A stretch of 64,000 bases of DNA from Doryteuthis pealeii. Lineage: Eukaryota; Mollusca; Cephalopoda; Myopsida; Loliginidae. Positions 1 to 10,741 of this stretch are shown here, one piece after another. Each line of letters begins with the position of its first letter. The first letter of the stretch is position 1. The notes under the pieces were generated by a model. It made no database searches. It worked only from the letters and a program-made list of their open reading frames with translations, and had not been told where the DNA came from. Both the position numbers and the translations under genes were made by a program. Location: assembly GCA_023376005.1 (NCBI GenBank), contig CM042179.1:15258518-15322517 (forward strand). The letters run 5' to 3'.

Positions 1-526
1 GAGGTGACCGATGCTTTTAAGAAATAAGAATTCGGCGGATAAGCGACACAAAAAGCCAGGGGGGAAAATTTTTTTAAATTTACATTTCATCTTGGACGAT
101 GTTGATAAAAGGATTACGGAACATGAGCAATTAATCTATATACAGCAAGAGGTAAAGTAATTCTCAGTGTGTGTGTGTGTGTGTGGGGGGGTTGCCATTA
201 TACCTCATGAAGTGGATATATTACAAAAAAAATAAATAAAATACCCACCAGTGCTCCGGAATCCCTTGCTATACTGCGTTCATTTGCACATTCGTTATGG
301 AGCCTAGCCGAAAATCTCTAATAAATGCGGAATCTTCAGGGTGTCAGTCATTTTTTTATTTGTATTACCTAAAGCCGTCAGGCTGACTCCATGAGCAAAT
401 TAAAAAAATATTACCGGGGCCGATCCAAAATCGCAATCCTGAAATTTGGAGGCCCAAATTTTATACTACAATGTTCTCATCAATGTTTTAATTTGATTTT
501 TTGCAACGAATTTTTTTCTACAATTA

Positions 527-820
527 TAGGGTGTCCATAAAGTCTTTTACAAACTTTAAAAAAAGTATTAGAAAATCAATGAACAAGAACATATGTGGAA
601 ATTATAACGATACTATAATAATAAGCAGCATGACAAGAAAATCCGAGTACCGTCTGAATATATCGTCGTGAACTAATGGTTCCCCATGTCGTAGGTGTAT
701 TAAATGAAAGGCAAATTAACTTTAATATACTCCTCATTTTTTATAATTTCCACATATTTGTCTGTTCATATTATTTCTATACTTTTTTAAAGTGTAATAC
801 AGGACTTTATGGACACCCTA
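527..820. mobile_element. Short Tc1/mariner-like element (MITE), TA-flanked, left arm
   Basis: Terminal inverted repeats GGGTGTCCATAAAGTC (529-544) and its reverse complement (803-818) are bounded by TA dinucleotides at 527-528 and 819-820, the target duplication expected for the IS630/Tc1/mariner superfamily. The ~290 bp interior keeps a scrap of transposase C-terminus on the plus strand: about 640-670 reads as an E-Y-R-L-N-I type peptide, and the next stretch gives T-N-G-S in another frame. It is a non-autonomous deletion derivative. The outer flanks on both sides also look inverted, so it probably inserted into, or arose within, an older copy of the same family. Confidence 0.72.
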
Positions 821-844
821 TATGAACAAAAAAATTCGTTCAAA

Positions 845-1085
845 ATATTAAATATAAATTTGCCTCATTATACACCTCTACATGGGGAACCGATTAGTTG
901 CACACGTATATTTAAGACGGGTACTCGATTCTTGTCATGCTCGCTATAGCCCAAGAGCCTCATCAATGTTTTCAATGGTATCAGTGATCATTGTTTAGTC
1001 AGTAATGTACGTATTTTGTTCGATACACAACATCTTTAGCATAACCCCACAGAAAGAAGTTACAAGGGATGATATCTGGAGAACG
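845..1085 (-). pseudogene. Tc1/mariner-superfamily transposase C-terminal remnant (left arm)
   Basis: Read on the minus strand from 1085, the frame gives RSPDIIPCNFFLWGYAKDVV and then YRTK, stopping at 999-1001. This is the conserved end of the DDE catalytic domain in one branch of the IS630/Tc1/mariner superfamily (RSPD-x-x-P-x-D-F-F-L-W-G). Further down, in shifted frames, a TNGxH-like C-terminal peptide appears near 860-930, followed by a stop. The last catalytic acidic residue is expected where N is seen (P-C-N), so this copy could not work even without the frameshifts. Nothing upstream of RSPD remains: the reading frame runs straight into a terminal-repeat-like stretch at 1092-1106. It is a dead fragment, recognised only by family motifs. 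Confidence 0.75.
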
Positions 1086-1540
1086 AGGTAAAGAGACTTT
1101 ATGGACACTGTACATTTAAGTGTCATTTTTTGGGCCAAGTCCTCAAGTCAAGAGTCCTCCGTGGATTTAGCTTGATTTGCCGACTGAAGCGAGGCTTTTA
1201 AGCTAGTATAAGATAGCCCTACAGTAATTAGTTCCCATATCAGCGGCCTCCGTGCAAGCTAGTACTCGCAGATCAATACTAATGGCGAATTCGATACCCC
1301 ATACCTACGACCTTGCATATACGTCTACCCTTGGCTAACGGAGGTGGATAAAATCCCGTGTTATGGTTAGCAAGCGAGATCGCAGATCCAATAACCAATA
1401 AAAGCGAGTTCTATCCTCGTTAATTCTTATTACTGCGTCATATCCTACCATGCGTGAACGGTTGGGGTAATACGGACTTAGATCCCAAATAACCATTTCA
1501 TCACTGCACATGATCAAAGATATTAAAAAGGTATCGATCA

Positions 1541-1543
1541 TCA

Positions 1544-1583
<40 letters not shown>

Positions 1584-1815
1584 AGGCGTGCCAACTTGCA
1601 TAGATTCCTTTGACTATCTCTCACAATCCTTCCTTTCGATCATCACTCTTGTAAGTCGTTTAGATTGCGCACACAGTGTCTGTGCAGAAGCTTGATGAAT
1701 ATAGGTTATCGCAGTCCATTGAAAACGCCGCTTATAAGTTACGTCTCTTAACTTTCAAGTAGAGGCTAGCACGTTCTGATGAGATGATTGATGATGATGA
1801 TGATGATGATGATGT
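1541..1815. repeat. CAT and GAT trinucleotide repeats flanking the palindrome loop
   Basis: About 14 CAT units (1541-1582) and about 9 GAT units with one interruption (1789-1815) are complementary and close the stem. Between them lie ~205 bp of non-repetitive sequence with no recognised gene. Confidence 0.9.
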
Positions 1816-2288
1816 GATGATGATACCTTTTTATATCTTTGATCATGGCAGTGATTGTGAAAATGGTTATTTGGGATCTTTAAGTCCGTATGTACCCAAC
1901 CCGTTCACCATGGTGGATATGACGCAAGTATAAGACATTAAACGAGGATAAATCGCTATTTATTTGGTTATGGAATCTGCGATACTCGGCTGCTAACCAT
2001 TACACCACGGATATTTATCCCAACCCGTTAGCCAAGGGTAGGACTCATATGCAAGGGTCGTAGGTATGGGGTATCGAATTGTCGCATTAGTAATTGATCT
2101 TGCGAGACTAGCTTGCACGGGAGGCCTGAATGGGAACTATTATATACTGTAGGGCTATATTTAAGACTAGCTTAAAGAGCCCTCGCTATCATCGGCAATG
2201 CAAACTAAATTCCCAAGAGGACTCTTGACTTGAGGACTGGCCAAAAATGACACTTAATGTACAGGGTGTCCATAAAGTCTCTTTACCT

Positions 2289-2530
2289 CGTTCTCCAGAT
2301 ATCACTCCCTTTAAACTTCTTTCGTGGGGTATGCTAAAGTTGTGTATCGAACAAAGATCGGTAACATTACTGACCTAAACCAAATGAGTTCACTGATACC
2401 ATTGAAACATTGATGAGGCTCTGCTATAGCGAGCATACAAGAAATCGAGTAAGTTACCGTCCTTAATATAACGTCGTGCAACTAATGTTCCCCATGTAGA
2501 GGTGTATAAATGAGGCAAATTTAATTTAAA
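2289..2530 (+). pseudogene. Transposase C-terminal remnant, mate in right palindrome arm
   Basis: This is the inverted counterpart of 845-1085. From 2289 the plus strand reads RSPDITPFKLLSWG. One missing base shifts the frame, after which YAKVVYRTKIGNITDLNQM follows. Further on, with more indels, come a T-R-L-N-I-V-V type peptide and H-V-E-V-Y-N-E-A-N before a stop near 2530. The intact family end (x-x-L-D-I-x-R-x-T-N-G-A-H-I-E-V-Y) is recognisable. The two arms carry different errors, so neither is a clean copy. Confidence 0.7.
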
Positions 2531-2563
2531 TATTTTGCAACGTAATTTGTTTGTGTCAATTGA

Positions 2564-2861
2564 TAGGGTGTCCATAAAGCTGTTTACAACTTTAAAAAAC
2601 AGTATTAGAAAATCAACATGAACAGAACCAAATATTGTTGAAATATATAACAAAATGAGAGTATATTAAGTTTATTGTGCCTCATTAACTACACCTCGAC
2701 ATGGGGAACCATTTAGTTGCACGACGATATTAAGACGGGTACTTCGATTTCTTGTCAATGCTTCGCTAGTATATTTATATCGTTATAATTTCCACATATG
2801 TGTCTGTTCATTTGATGTTTCAATACTTTTTTAAGTGTAAACAGACTTAGGGACACCCTAT
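2564..2861. mobile_element. Tc1/mariner-like MITE, mate in right palindrome arm
   Basis: TAGGGTGTCCATAAAG at 2564 and a degraded GGACACCCTA end at 2851-2860 enclose the inverted counterpart of the 527-820 element. The right terminal repeat has lost bases relative to the left arm. Confidence 0.7.
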
Positions 2862-3365
2862 ATTTGTAGAAAAAAATTCGTTTGCAAAAAAAATCAACAT
2901 TTAAAGAAATGAGAACAATTTAGGTAAATTAAAAATTTCGCATTCAAAATTTCAGGCTATTGCGATTTGGATTCGGCCCGGAAATATTTTAATTTGCTCA
3001 TGGAGCAGCCTGACGGCCTTAGGAATACCAAATAAAAAAAATGACTGACACCCTGAAATTCGCATTTATAGAGATTTTCGCTAGGCTCCATTAAGAATGT
3101 GCAAAATGAACCAGTATAGCAAGGGGATCCGGACACTGGGGTATTAATATTTTTGTAAATATATCCACTTCATATGGATTAATTGCACCCCCCCACACCA
3201 CAGCACACACTACTGAAGAAATACTTACTCTTGCGTGATAATAGATTAATCTCATGTTCCGTATATCTTTATCAACATCGTCCAAGATGAAATGTAAAAT
3301 TTAAATTCTGCTTATTTGGGTCGCTTATCCGCCGAATTCTTATTCTTACAAGCATCCGTCACCTT

Positions 3366-4211
3366 TCAGCTAAAAATGGACCATTCCGTTTTTTATTTAT
3401 AAAGAAAGAAAGGGAAAGAAACAGACAAGCGATACGGAAATGATAATAAGAAAGAAAGAAGAAAGAAAAAAAGAAGACATTTGGGGAAAGATAGGAGAAA
3501 TGCCGGTTGAGCGCGGGCGAAGTATAAGGCTAAATCTGCTTCAGTCGACATAATAAAAAGATGAATAGAAGAAAGGAAAAATGAGTGAGAAATAGTAAAA
3601 TTCAAGATTATTATACTTTTTACATATTAAATTTACACAATAGCATCTCAGTAAACATTCAACACCACGTTTAATAATTGAATACATTCATGTGTATATA
3701 TGTCCGGCTAGTTATAATTTAATTCATATTATATATAACATCCATATTTATTTTAGTCCTTTATTGGTCAATTTTGCTAATGTTTTTTTGTCACATCGCT
3801 CCAAAATGCACTTTCATTGCGTTCTCGCCTTCTTTTCATGTGACCAAATCGCTAAACATTTTGTCTTCCCATTTATCATGAAAGTCTACCGTGTGGTCGT
3901 TATCGGTATCTCGGGGATACCAATCAAGTACACAGGTCCACCTGTTGTCGTGAGAACCCTACTTACAGCCTAGCAGGAAGTTCTGCTTTCGGAATCCGCA
4001 GGCACATCCTTCACTCCGCTCCCGAATTTCCTCGATGTGCTCACGCAACGATGTTCCAGCATTGAAATATTTCCCTAGCCGTAAGCTATAAATTAATATA
4101 GTAATTATAATTTAGTCTATATTATGGTACAATTTTTATTAATGAAACTTGATCAAGATAGCGCTAATATTTTAAAACTGCGCTAGACTACCCAACCTCA
4201 CATACCCACTT
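3366..4211. other. No gene seen; purine-rich then AT-rich DNA
   Basis: 3393-3480 is a GAAA-type purine-rich tract on the plus strand. The stretch 3840-4080 has higher GC and could be an old repeat, but I recognise no protein or RNA in it on either strand. The rest is AT-rich with no structure I can name. Confidence 0.6.
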
Positions 4212-4830
4212 TTTTTCTTTTTTTATGTTTTGCGGCATATCAGCCTCAGTGGTCATTTAATGCCGAAACAGTTTTTGAAAATCATACCAATTCTTATGAA
4301 AATACAATTTTTCTTTATAAATATTTTTCTATTAACCATTCGATGGGACCCTAAAACGGTACTACCACTTTCCGGGTCAGAGTGGACTAGAAAGCAATGG
4401 TCGATGAAGGGGTGCTCCACATTCCCCAACCTCCAAAACTGGAACCCTGCACCATTCAGATAGAGTTAACGTCTTCCCAGGACATGTAGACCCGCAAGCC
4501 ATCCGCCTTCTAGCACCACATTATGATAAAAAGGGGCTGGGGCTTTCCATTAAGGGCAATAGGGTGGGAAAATTTCATATAGGTGCTAGGGCTTGACGTG
4601 ACCAGCCGATGATCGGCAGGGGGCCTCTCCCGACCGCCCGTCTAGCCAAGATAGCGGCCAAAGTGGAGATTATTGCATTCATGAACTGCTCATCCAACCT
4701 GGCTCTATCCGTAAAGCACTCACGGGCGCACACCCACCGGCCAACAGGTGGCCCCATGGGGAGTCTTACCCTCTGCAGATGTGCAGTCGGTGCATTAACG
4801 CCCAGGCGACAGGCGCGGACATAACACTCC
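4212..4830 (-). mobile_element. R element, full-length-like copy with shared 3' tail
   Basis: This GC-rich repeat is also present at 42000-42706 and 55833-56361. On the minus strand it starts near 4830 (GCACCGACTGCAC, CTGCAGAGG), continues through a conserved block near 4600-4690 and a GGGTCCCATC block near 4345, and ends in the shared stem-loop tail at 4233-4264 (GGCATTAAATGACC ... GATATGCC). The tail is the one found on LINE-b, SINE-3 and the 5S-derived SINE. A short frame in the middle (4575-4757, minus) is partly conserved between copies but matches nothing I know. R is either a long SINE or a 5'-truncated LINE 3' end. Confidence 0.6.
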
Positions 4831-5036
4831 CCTATTTCCAGATTTTGACGGCGTGTAACGGAATTTCTGGATTAATCCAGAGGAATATTAGGACGGTTTT
4901 CTGAAATTAATTCAGAACTTAGAAATAAATTTTATCTTAGTTCACTTTTGTCAAAAATAAAAAATTCATACCGCCGGCCCGAACAAAACACAAAAATCGA
5001 GCAACTATTATCGGAAATTAACTTAGTTTGACAATC

Positions 5037-5233
5037 AGTTATGCCTAACCAAGGTTAAAAGAGCCCAGTCTAGACCTACTATTACCCACAGCTGGAGGAT
5101 GAGTAGAATTTAGCCTTCCCAAGGTTAATTAGCGCTAAGTAAAAATGCAATTTCACGTTCAGGATTTGAATTCGGGGCAAACAAAGTTTCTATTTCCCAT
5201 GACTTTAAACCATACACTACGCGCTTCCATTGT
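5037..5233 (-). mobile_element. SINE-1 copy, 3' truncated
   Basis: The minus strand has a tRNA-like head near 5233-5165 (box B-like GAATTCAAATCCTGA) and the SINE-1 body down to the CCTTGGTTAGGC block at 5040. The distal body seen in other copies (AAGCGGAGTTTAACAGG) is missing. Confidence 0.65.
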
Positions 5234-5283
5234 TTTGTAGAGTTGGAAATTAATTCTTATATACTACTATATATATTATAATT

Positions 5284-5370
5284 CATGCACAAGACACATA
5301 CACATACACATACATAGGTACATTACAACATACATACATACACACACACACACACAATATATATATAGTT
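5284..5370. repeat. ACAC/TACA/TATA microsatellite
   Basis: Mixed ACAT, TACA, AC and AT repeats. Confidence 0.85.
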
Positions 5371-5465
5371 TTATTTTCTTAAACTTGTACGAATTGAAAT
5401 TTACTGCAAAAATTGTATCAACTAGAAGCGGCTACCGACGTCGCCTGCGTAGAGGGTGGGGATAA

Positions 5466-5530
5466 AGGATAGTCTCGCAGTATCAATTATTATTGAATCG
5501 CAAGTTGGGATTCCCGTAGGATGCTCTATT
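5466..5530 (+). mobile_element. SINE-4 head fragment
   Basis: The block AGTCTCGCAGTATCAATTAT, followed by TATTGAATCGCAAGT and GGATGC, matches the tRNA-like head of SINE-4 at 24149 and 18530. No body or tail is left. Confidence 0.5.
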
Positions 5531-8394
5531 AAAATCTCTACGTAAAAAAGACATTGCGTTAATTCAACACTTTGAAAAGAAACAATCAATGTCTCCTATT
5601 TAAATAGATATATGCAAAAAAAAAAAAAAAAAAATGCTATTATCATTTAAATTTATTTTTTTAATTATCTTACGAATATAAATCTAAATTTCTTCATTGT
5701 TTTGTTCACAAATCAAGATCTGGTGTAAGTGTAATGTGTTATATATTTACTTGTCATAATTGTTTTATTTCATAGTTTCCCCCGAACATACATACACACA
5801 CACAAACTGCCCTTTTTATATATGTATAGATAGATAGATGTATACTTTTACTGCGATCTGTGCAAAGCCTCAAACAAGAGGTATTCTTTACTGCGTGAAT
5901 GCTTATTTTATGTAAAGTTTCGAAGATGATTTGGGGGAAGATCTCTCTACCTCTTGTCCGTTGTCGTTCATTTTTAAAATATGAAAACCATTCATCGTTA
6001 GTTTGTTTCTTCCACAAACGCGTTCGCTGTGCAGATAATTCCTTGTTTGATTTTTGAACCACCACAGTTTGAAAAATACAATAGTTAGGATGTTAAATCA
6101 CTGCGATAAAATAAACGTTGTAACTGTAGTATTTTGGGTATCCTATTGAGCGTGGAACTTATTCATACTACACCGGCGTTAAGTAAAACAACCGCCTTAT
6201 TGGTAACACTTCGTAATAAACCATAATATTACAGACCCGCCATAATGAGTAACACGTGTGTTGTTATTTGATGTGCTCTAGATGATTTGTAACAATCCTT
6301 TATACAAACAAAAGATTTACAATTACTGTTTATCAATATCTAAATTAGAAAGTGTGGAAATTATTCAATTAACTGTAAAGCCCATAAATCGAATGCGGCG
6401 GAACTCCACTTGACCCCAATCTAATGTTAAAATTGGATAGAGTTCTAAGGAAGATCTACACATTAATATTTCGATTATTGCATTGGGAAAGAACATTACA
6501 ATAATTGCTCCGTAATGATGTTTGAAATCATTCTATCTTCGAGATTAATCCTACCTTGATAGACCATTTTTGGTCAAATTTTACCTGCCTGAACATACCT
6601 AGATTAAATTAACAAATGCCAATAGATCTAACGAAAGAAAATGATTTCACCACTAAATAAAAAAAAATGATATCCCGCAGAACCTATTGTTTACAAATAT
6701 TATATGTTATAATTTGTTGACAAACCCTGTAGCGTGATATGAGGCCGTTGGGTTTGAGATCAGAAAGTGGAAATTTGCCAGTAACGGTATACAGCTCTCT
6801 GATCCCTAGAGTGCAAAACACGTAAACTAGTAGTTTTTAGATTTTAGTTTAAACCTGACTTGTGTTGAAGCAGAGGCAGACGTGCTTCTGCGAGGTTGAT
6901 ATCTCATCTGGCGGGAAAAGAACCGATGAGCCTAATAAAAAGCTTGATCAGAAATGTCTTGTGAATTAATAATTTCAATGACTAAAATACGAAGCCCTTA
7001 GAAGAAAGTCCTAGCAAAAAGTTGTCGGCCAGAGAAGAAGAGGAACAGCCAGACAAGCTAGCAAGAAGCCAAGGTAAGATCTCCAACAAGCAAGTCTCTT
7101 AATACCCTCTCTATCATCTGAGAACTCTCTGAAGTACTCTCTCATGTATATACCCATGAAGGGATATAACACCTTTACCTATCAGACTTTCGCAGATGAT
7201 TTAAGCACTTTTTGCAAAATACACCAGCTCAAAAATCTCTGCTGTTATAGTCTGGAGTAGGTAGGCAAAAGGCATTTAATCTCTACATGAAACACTTAGT
7301 GCTTATCCTACATAATGGGTAATCCCCAAATCCTCATACATACGAGGAGTATTAGCTGACTGAGTGTCTTTATACCCACTAGCAGTAGTTAACTCTCCAC
7401 GGCGCTGGCGAGTGTTGTGTTTTGTTAATGTTATAAAGATCCCTTTTCATTTCCCAACCTCTGTTGGATTTCTCATTTAGTAACCTTTGTTACAACATAA
7501 GTACACCCTAACCATTTATTTTATATAAAATGTTCATTTTTTTTACCCCACACACCAGTATTTCTTATTTCTAATGAAACATTTATGCCTCTTATTAAGG
7601 ATCATACCCAACTGCAGTGAAATTGTAACATAATTTTTAAATAATATGTTTAGTCTAAAAGATATACCATTATAGAATTTTGCGAAAGGGTTTACTATTT
7701 TGAATCACTACATACTTGACAATTTGGTCACAGAGTTTCAGTGCTGTCGAGTTTGTTAATAAATAGTACCTAATAATATCCGTTTCGATCAGTAGAATGT
7801 TCCATTAGAAAGAAAATATCCTGTATCGCTTAGTCTAGAAAAATAAACGTATTTAAAAATTAAACTGTTTGTGAGATGATACTTGAGCATATTTATCCAA
7901 CAACCTTCATTACAAGGAAGATGTTAATCTGAAGTTTTATTAACTGTTTATTTTACCGCTTTTTGGCTACAAATATGAATATATTTAAAGGAAAGCTTAT
8001 AGAATAATTCATTTAGTTTATCATACCCTTACCAAAACTTACAAAAATAATTAAAATCATTTAATAATAACGCACATAAATACGTTATTGTTACACTTTC
8101 TTCTTTCATAAAACATTGTGGAGATATTTAGCATGACAACATAAGAAATTTAGTACAATTCATTGTATGCATATAAAAACGAGTTGACAAAATAACAAAC
8201 CAAAAACAACCGAACCAAACTCATTGGAATAATCGGAAACAATTAAGTCAAAGTTGATGTTTCTTTGTGTGTAATTGTTTAGTTATTCTCCTTTCCTACA
8301 TAAAATTATCTCATCCTACTACTAAGCGTAGTTACAAGTTGGTGTGAATTTCAAAGTTTTTGTGTCTTGCATTCATCTTGTTAACAGAGATTGA
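5531..8394. other. No gene seen; AT-rich single-copy-like DNA
   Basis: It contains an A tract at 5616-5634, short AC/TA runs near 5790-5840, and otherwise sequence with frequent stops in all frames. No repeat shared with the rest of the window was noticed. Confidence 0.6.
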
Positions 8395-8614
8395 AACTTG
8401 ACACAAAATCCAACACTCCTAGAACTGGTTGCTAAGCAAGGTTAAATAACCTTTTCAATCTCACTATTTACTTAGCCTAAGGGGGATAACAGATGGATTC
8501 ATGCCTGTTCCAAAGAACATAGGTGAAGTAAAAAAGCAAGCAGTATTCATTCAGGTTTGAACTCGGGGTCACTGATTCCACTTCCTACAAAACTATTACA
8601 CAAAGACGTCTCCT
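8395..8614 (-). mobile_element. SINE-1 copy, old and diverged
   Basis: On the minus strand the head (GTGTAATAGTTTTGTAGGAA, then GTTCAAACCTGAATG) is followed by the SINE-1 body, ending with GTGTCAAGTTTCAA at 8395. Internal indels make it one of the most diverged copies here. Confidence 0.6.
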
Positions 8615-8964
8615 GGACGATGGTGTTACATTGTTTGGGGAATCGTTCAAGCTCAGTATGGTGAAAAAAAAGAAACTTCTCATGAACTGAAAACCAGTGC
8701 ATTACTTATGATTATGCGCACACGAGACGACGTCTTTTTCAGAATGAGCGTTTTCTCCATCATCAGGAATCTGCACTGATGTTGATTATGAGAATTGAAA
8801 GATCGGCCCCAGTGTGTGTGTCCCCTCCGAGGACAGCATCATTTAGCTTGATTGGAACACATTCCAGCTACTCGCCCATTTTCAGACTCGTAGTTGCGTT
8901 TTGTTATTCGGTCAGTGAGACAAGTTCCCCACAAGAGGCTTTCTGAGACAAGATTAGAATTGGA

Positions 8965-9135
8965 CACCTAGCATAGTGGATAAAGACGTTGAGTTTAAGA
9001 CAGTTTAAACGACAGTTATCTCCGGATTCATGGTTCAATCCCTGGTCAAGGGCGACAGTAACATAGGGAATAAAATTAACACAGCTTAATACCTGTATCC
9101 CAGCTATGAGTTAGCCAGAATGTTAAACTGTGGCA
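8965..9135 (+). mobile_element. tRNA-derived SINE, SINE-3-like
   Basis: A box A-like TAGCATAGTGGATAAAG (8970-8986) and a box B-like GGTTCAATCCC (9032-9042) have tRNA-like spacing stretched by ~20 bp. The body reads TACCTGTATCCCAGCTATGAG, similar to the SINE-3 body (ACGCTCTCAACCCAGCTATA). The shared tail is not evident. It is not a functional tRNA, because the acceptor arms do not pair. Confidence 0.55.
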
Positions 9136-9934
9136 TATGGAAATCTAATAGATTGGATTGGAGTTATTAGAATAATAACTAATTAGATTAATTTTTATTT
9201 ACCGTATTTTGATGGTCTATATAGCGCACCGTTTTTTCCAAAATGTTGGTCTTATACATCGCAGGTCAGTATGAGACCTCTTGCGTAGGCTAGGCTAATA
9301 TTTCTCTATGATGCCATAACCCAGCTTTACACTTAGAAAAATACTTTACCAACCCTTAAACCCATGGCATCCTTATTTTATTGTGGTATTGTTATAATCA
9401 AGTGTTAACAATATATGCTTAAATATACTAAAAACTTTTTCCTGAGTCTGACTGCTGAAATAGGGGTGCGCTTATATGCCGTCAATACGGTATTTTGTTA
9501 TTGTCAAAAGAACAGAATGGTTAAATTTACAAGAATGTTAATTGCATTGGGTACTCGCTTGGTTACCTCATTTAGAAATTACCCCTCCCACTTTAGAGGT
9601 ACGGGGTACTTTTTAAGATATCACAATTTTTCCTTTTAGACATACATGCGCTGTATCTAAACTTTGACCCCCTTCTGAGGTGATCGAATTACCTATATTA
9701 TATTTCCTCTTTTTGTTTTCATTGTTGAGCTAGACAGAGTATCACTCATAGATAAGTAAGTACGCCCTGTTATCGTCTAGATAGCTCGTCAATAAAAGTG
9801 TGTGAGTTTCAAGAATTCTGTCTTTGAATTAATTCCTTAAGGAAACCCAAACATTTCTTATTCCAATATTTCTACAAATATATCCATAAACTGCTAACCT
9901 TGATATTCCTAGTTTTATTGTTGACGCTGAAAAA
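9136..9934. other. No gene seen
   Basis: AT-rich sequence without recognised repeats. A 74-codon open frame at 9415-9639 (plus) has no family resemblance I can name. Confidence 0.55.
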
Positions 9935-10085
9935 TCCAGTGCTACCCAGCAACTCCTGCGACACTACCGCTGCCAAAACTATTGGTTCTTACTTTTCCCT
10001 TGGATCCACAGCGCAGTGTGAGAGGGGTGTTTCTGCTTGGGCAACAGCTCATCCCTTTGATCTCACCCAGACTACTTGTTCCGAG
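9935..10085. repeat. Interspersed repeat shared with 22.5, 48.1 and 50.4 kb
   Basis: CAGTGCTACCCAGCAACTC and TTGGGCAACAGCTCATCC have close matches at 22540-22630, 50398-50525 and, inverted, 48015-48150. It is a dispersed repeat of unknown class with no coding match. Confidence 0.55.
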
Positions 10086-10212
10086 AAAATATATAATATA
10101 TATAATATATATACATATATTGATTAATATATACATAGCTTTATTTTGAAAAAATACTGAGTACTTTATGGGAAAGATTCCGGGCAACAGTTAGTTCCCT
10201 TTAATTTTCCAA

Positions 10213-10248
<36 letters not shown>

Positions 10249-10337
10249 ATATATAAATATATATATGAGTATGAAAAAGGTGGAATGAAAACATCACACA
10301 ATGCTGTTAAGAGGAAAACAATTTATGATATAATCAT

Positions 10338-10381
10338 AGCTGATACTGATCAATATTTCGATTACAAAATTCATCAGAGCT
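10338..10381 (-). ncRNA. Hammerhead-like ribozyme core, left fold-back arm
   Basis: Minus strand in order: stem I strand AGCT (10381-10378), CTGATGA (10377-10371), an 11-nt stem-II region, GAAA (10359-10356), stem III 5' strand from 10356 to 10352 closing a GATC loop onto 10347-10343, nucleotide 17 = C (10342), and stem I partner AGCT (10341-10338). Stem I has 4 pairs and stem III has 5 (one G-U). Stem II is poor in this arm: only about two pairs and no G-C closing pair. The other arm keeps stem II but has changed GAAA to AAAA. It is probably inactive as it stands. Confidence 0.45.
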
Positions 10382-10473
10382 CATTCACTCCATGGTGTTT
10401 GGGGTCGGAGAAGAATGTTAAATCCTTGATTTGATTTGACATTCTTCTCCGACCCAAACACCACGGAGTGAAT

Positions 10474-10524
10474 GAGCTCTGATGATGATTTTTGTAAAAT
10501 CAAAATATTGATCAGTATCAGCTA
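10474..10524 (+). ncRNA. Hammerhead-like ribozyme core, right fold-back arm
   Basis: AGCT (10475-10478), CTGATGA (10479-10485), one extra T, a perfect 6-bp stem II GATTTT/AAAATC (10487-10492 with 10496-10501, loop TGT), AAAA in place of GAAA (10502-10505), a 5-bp stem III around loop GATC (10510-10513), C at 10519 as the cleavage nucleotide, and AGCT (10520-10523) pairing back to stem I. The invariant G12 is A here, so this copy should be dead. The two arms together suggest an intact ancestor. Confidence 0.45.
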
Positions 10525-10695
10525 TGATTATTTTAAATTGTTTTCTCTTTAACAGCATTGTGTGATGTTTTCATTCCACCTTTTCATACTCATATTGTCG
10601 CATTTAATTTCCTTTCTTTTAACTTATATATATATATATATATATAATATATATATATATATATAATATTGGAAAATTATAAAGGAACTAACTGT

Positions 10696-10741
10696 AACTG
10701 CACTGATGAGAGTGATACTCGAAAACAGTGTGTCTGTAGTT
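10696..10741 (+). ncRNA. Hammerhead-like ribozyme core, unit start
   Basis: CTGATGA (10703-10709), stem II GAGT/ACTC with loop GAT (10710-10720), GAAA (10721-10724; one extra A follows), stem III ACAG/CTGT (10725-10728 with 10734-10737), and cleavage nucleotide A (10738) after GT. The weak point is stem I: the bases next to the core do not pair. Only AAC (10696-10698) can pair with GTT (10739-10741), leaving four unpaired bases. A second copy lies 310 bp downstream. Short-stem-III hammerheads of this look are reported from Penelope-like elements and metazoan retrozymes. Confidence 0.45.

Larger units (their letters stand above)
1..3365. repeat. Large imperfect palindrome, ~1.58 kb arms, ~205 bp loop
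   Basis: Bases 1-1583 reappear in reverse complement at about 1789-3365. Examples are the EcoRI-containing stretch near 28-40 against 3337-3350, and the Tc1/mariner-like elements at 527-820 against 2564-2861. The loop 1584-1788 is not self-complementary. A CAT repeat (1541-1582) and a GAT repeat (1789-1815) close the arms. The arms differ by many one-base indels and substitutions, more than expected for polished sequence. The structure could be a real inverted duplication or a fold-back chimera from library preparation or sequencing. The window begins inside the left arm, so its outer end is unknown. Confidence 0.9.
10187..10695. mobile_element. 509 bp fold-back element with AT-repeat arms
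   Basis: ACAGTTAGTTCC at 10187 is mirrored by GGAACTAACTGT ending at 10695. The arms run inward through AT repeats (10212-10265 and 10625-10668) and then unique sequence to CGGAGAAGAATGT (10407-10419) and its complement (10438-10451), leaving a ~18 bp loop. The arms differ by small indels. Each arm contains one copy of a hammerhead-like core, on opposite strands. Fold-back copies with this layout are known for Penelope-like elements, whose terminal repeats may lie in inverted orientation. No reverse transcriptase or GIY-YIG domain is present, so the assignment is inferential. Confidence 0.65.

Noticed and set aside
1510..1695. Open frame with a run of histidines
   Set aside because: The histidine run is the CAT microsatellite at the palindrome loop. 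No domain or conserved flank.
1541..1815. CRISPR-like or satellite array
   Set aside because: Only trinucleotide repeats. No spaced direct repeats anywhere in the window, and the sequence is eukaryotic.
3393..3605. 70-codon Leu/Phe/Ser-rich frame suggesting a membrane peptide
   Set aside because: Mirror of a GAAA purine tract. Composition alone explains it.
6880..6940. Possible further hammerhead near GATGAG/GCGGGAAAAG
   Set aside because: No CUGANGA and GAAA in the right order with closing stems on either strand.
8747..8800. GCACTGATG motif resembling the 10.7 kb ribozyme flank
   Set aside because: No GAAA at the needed distance and no stem II.
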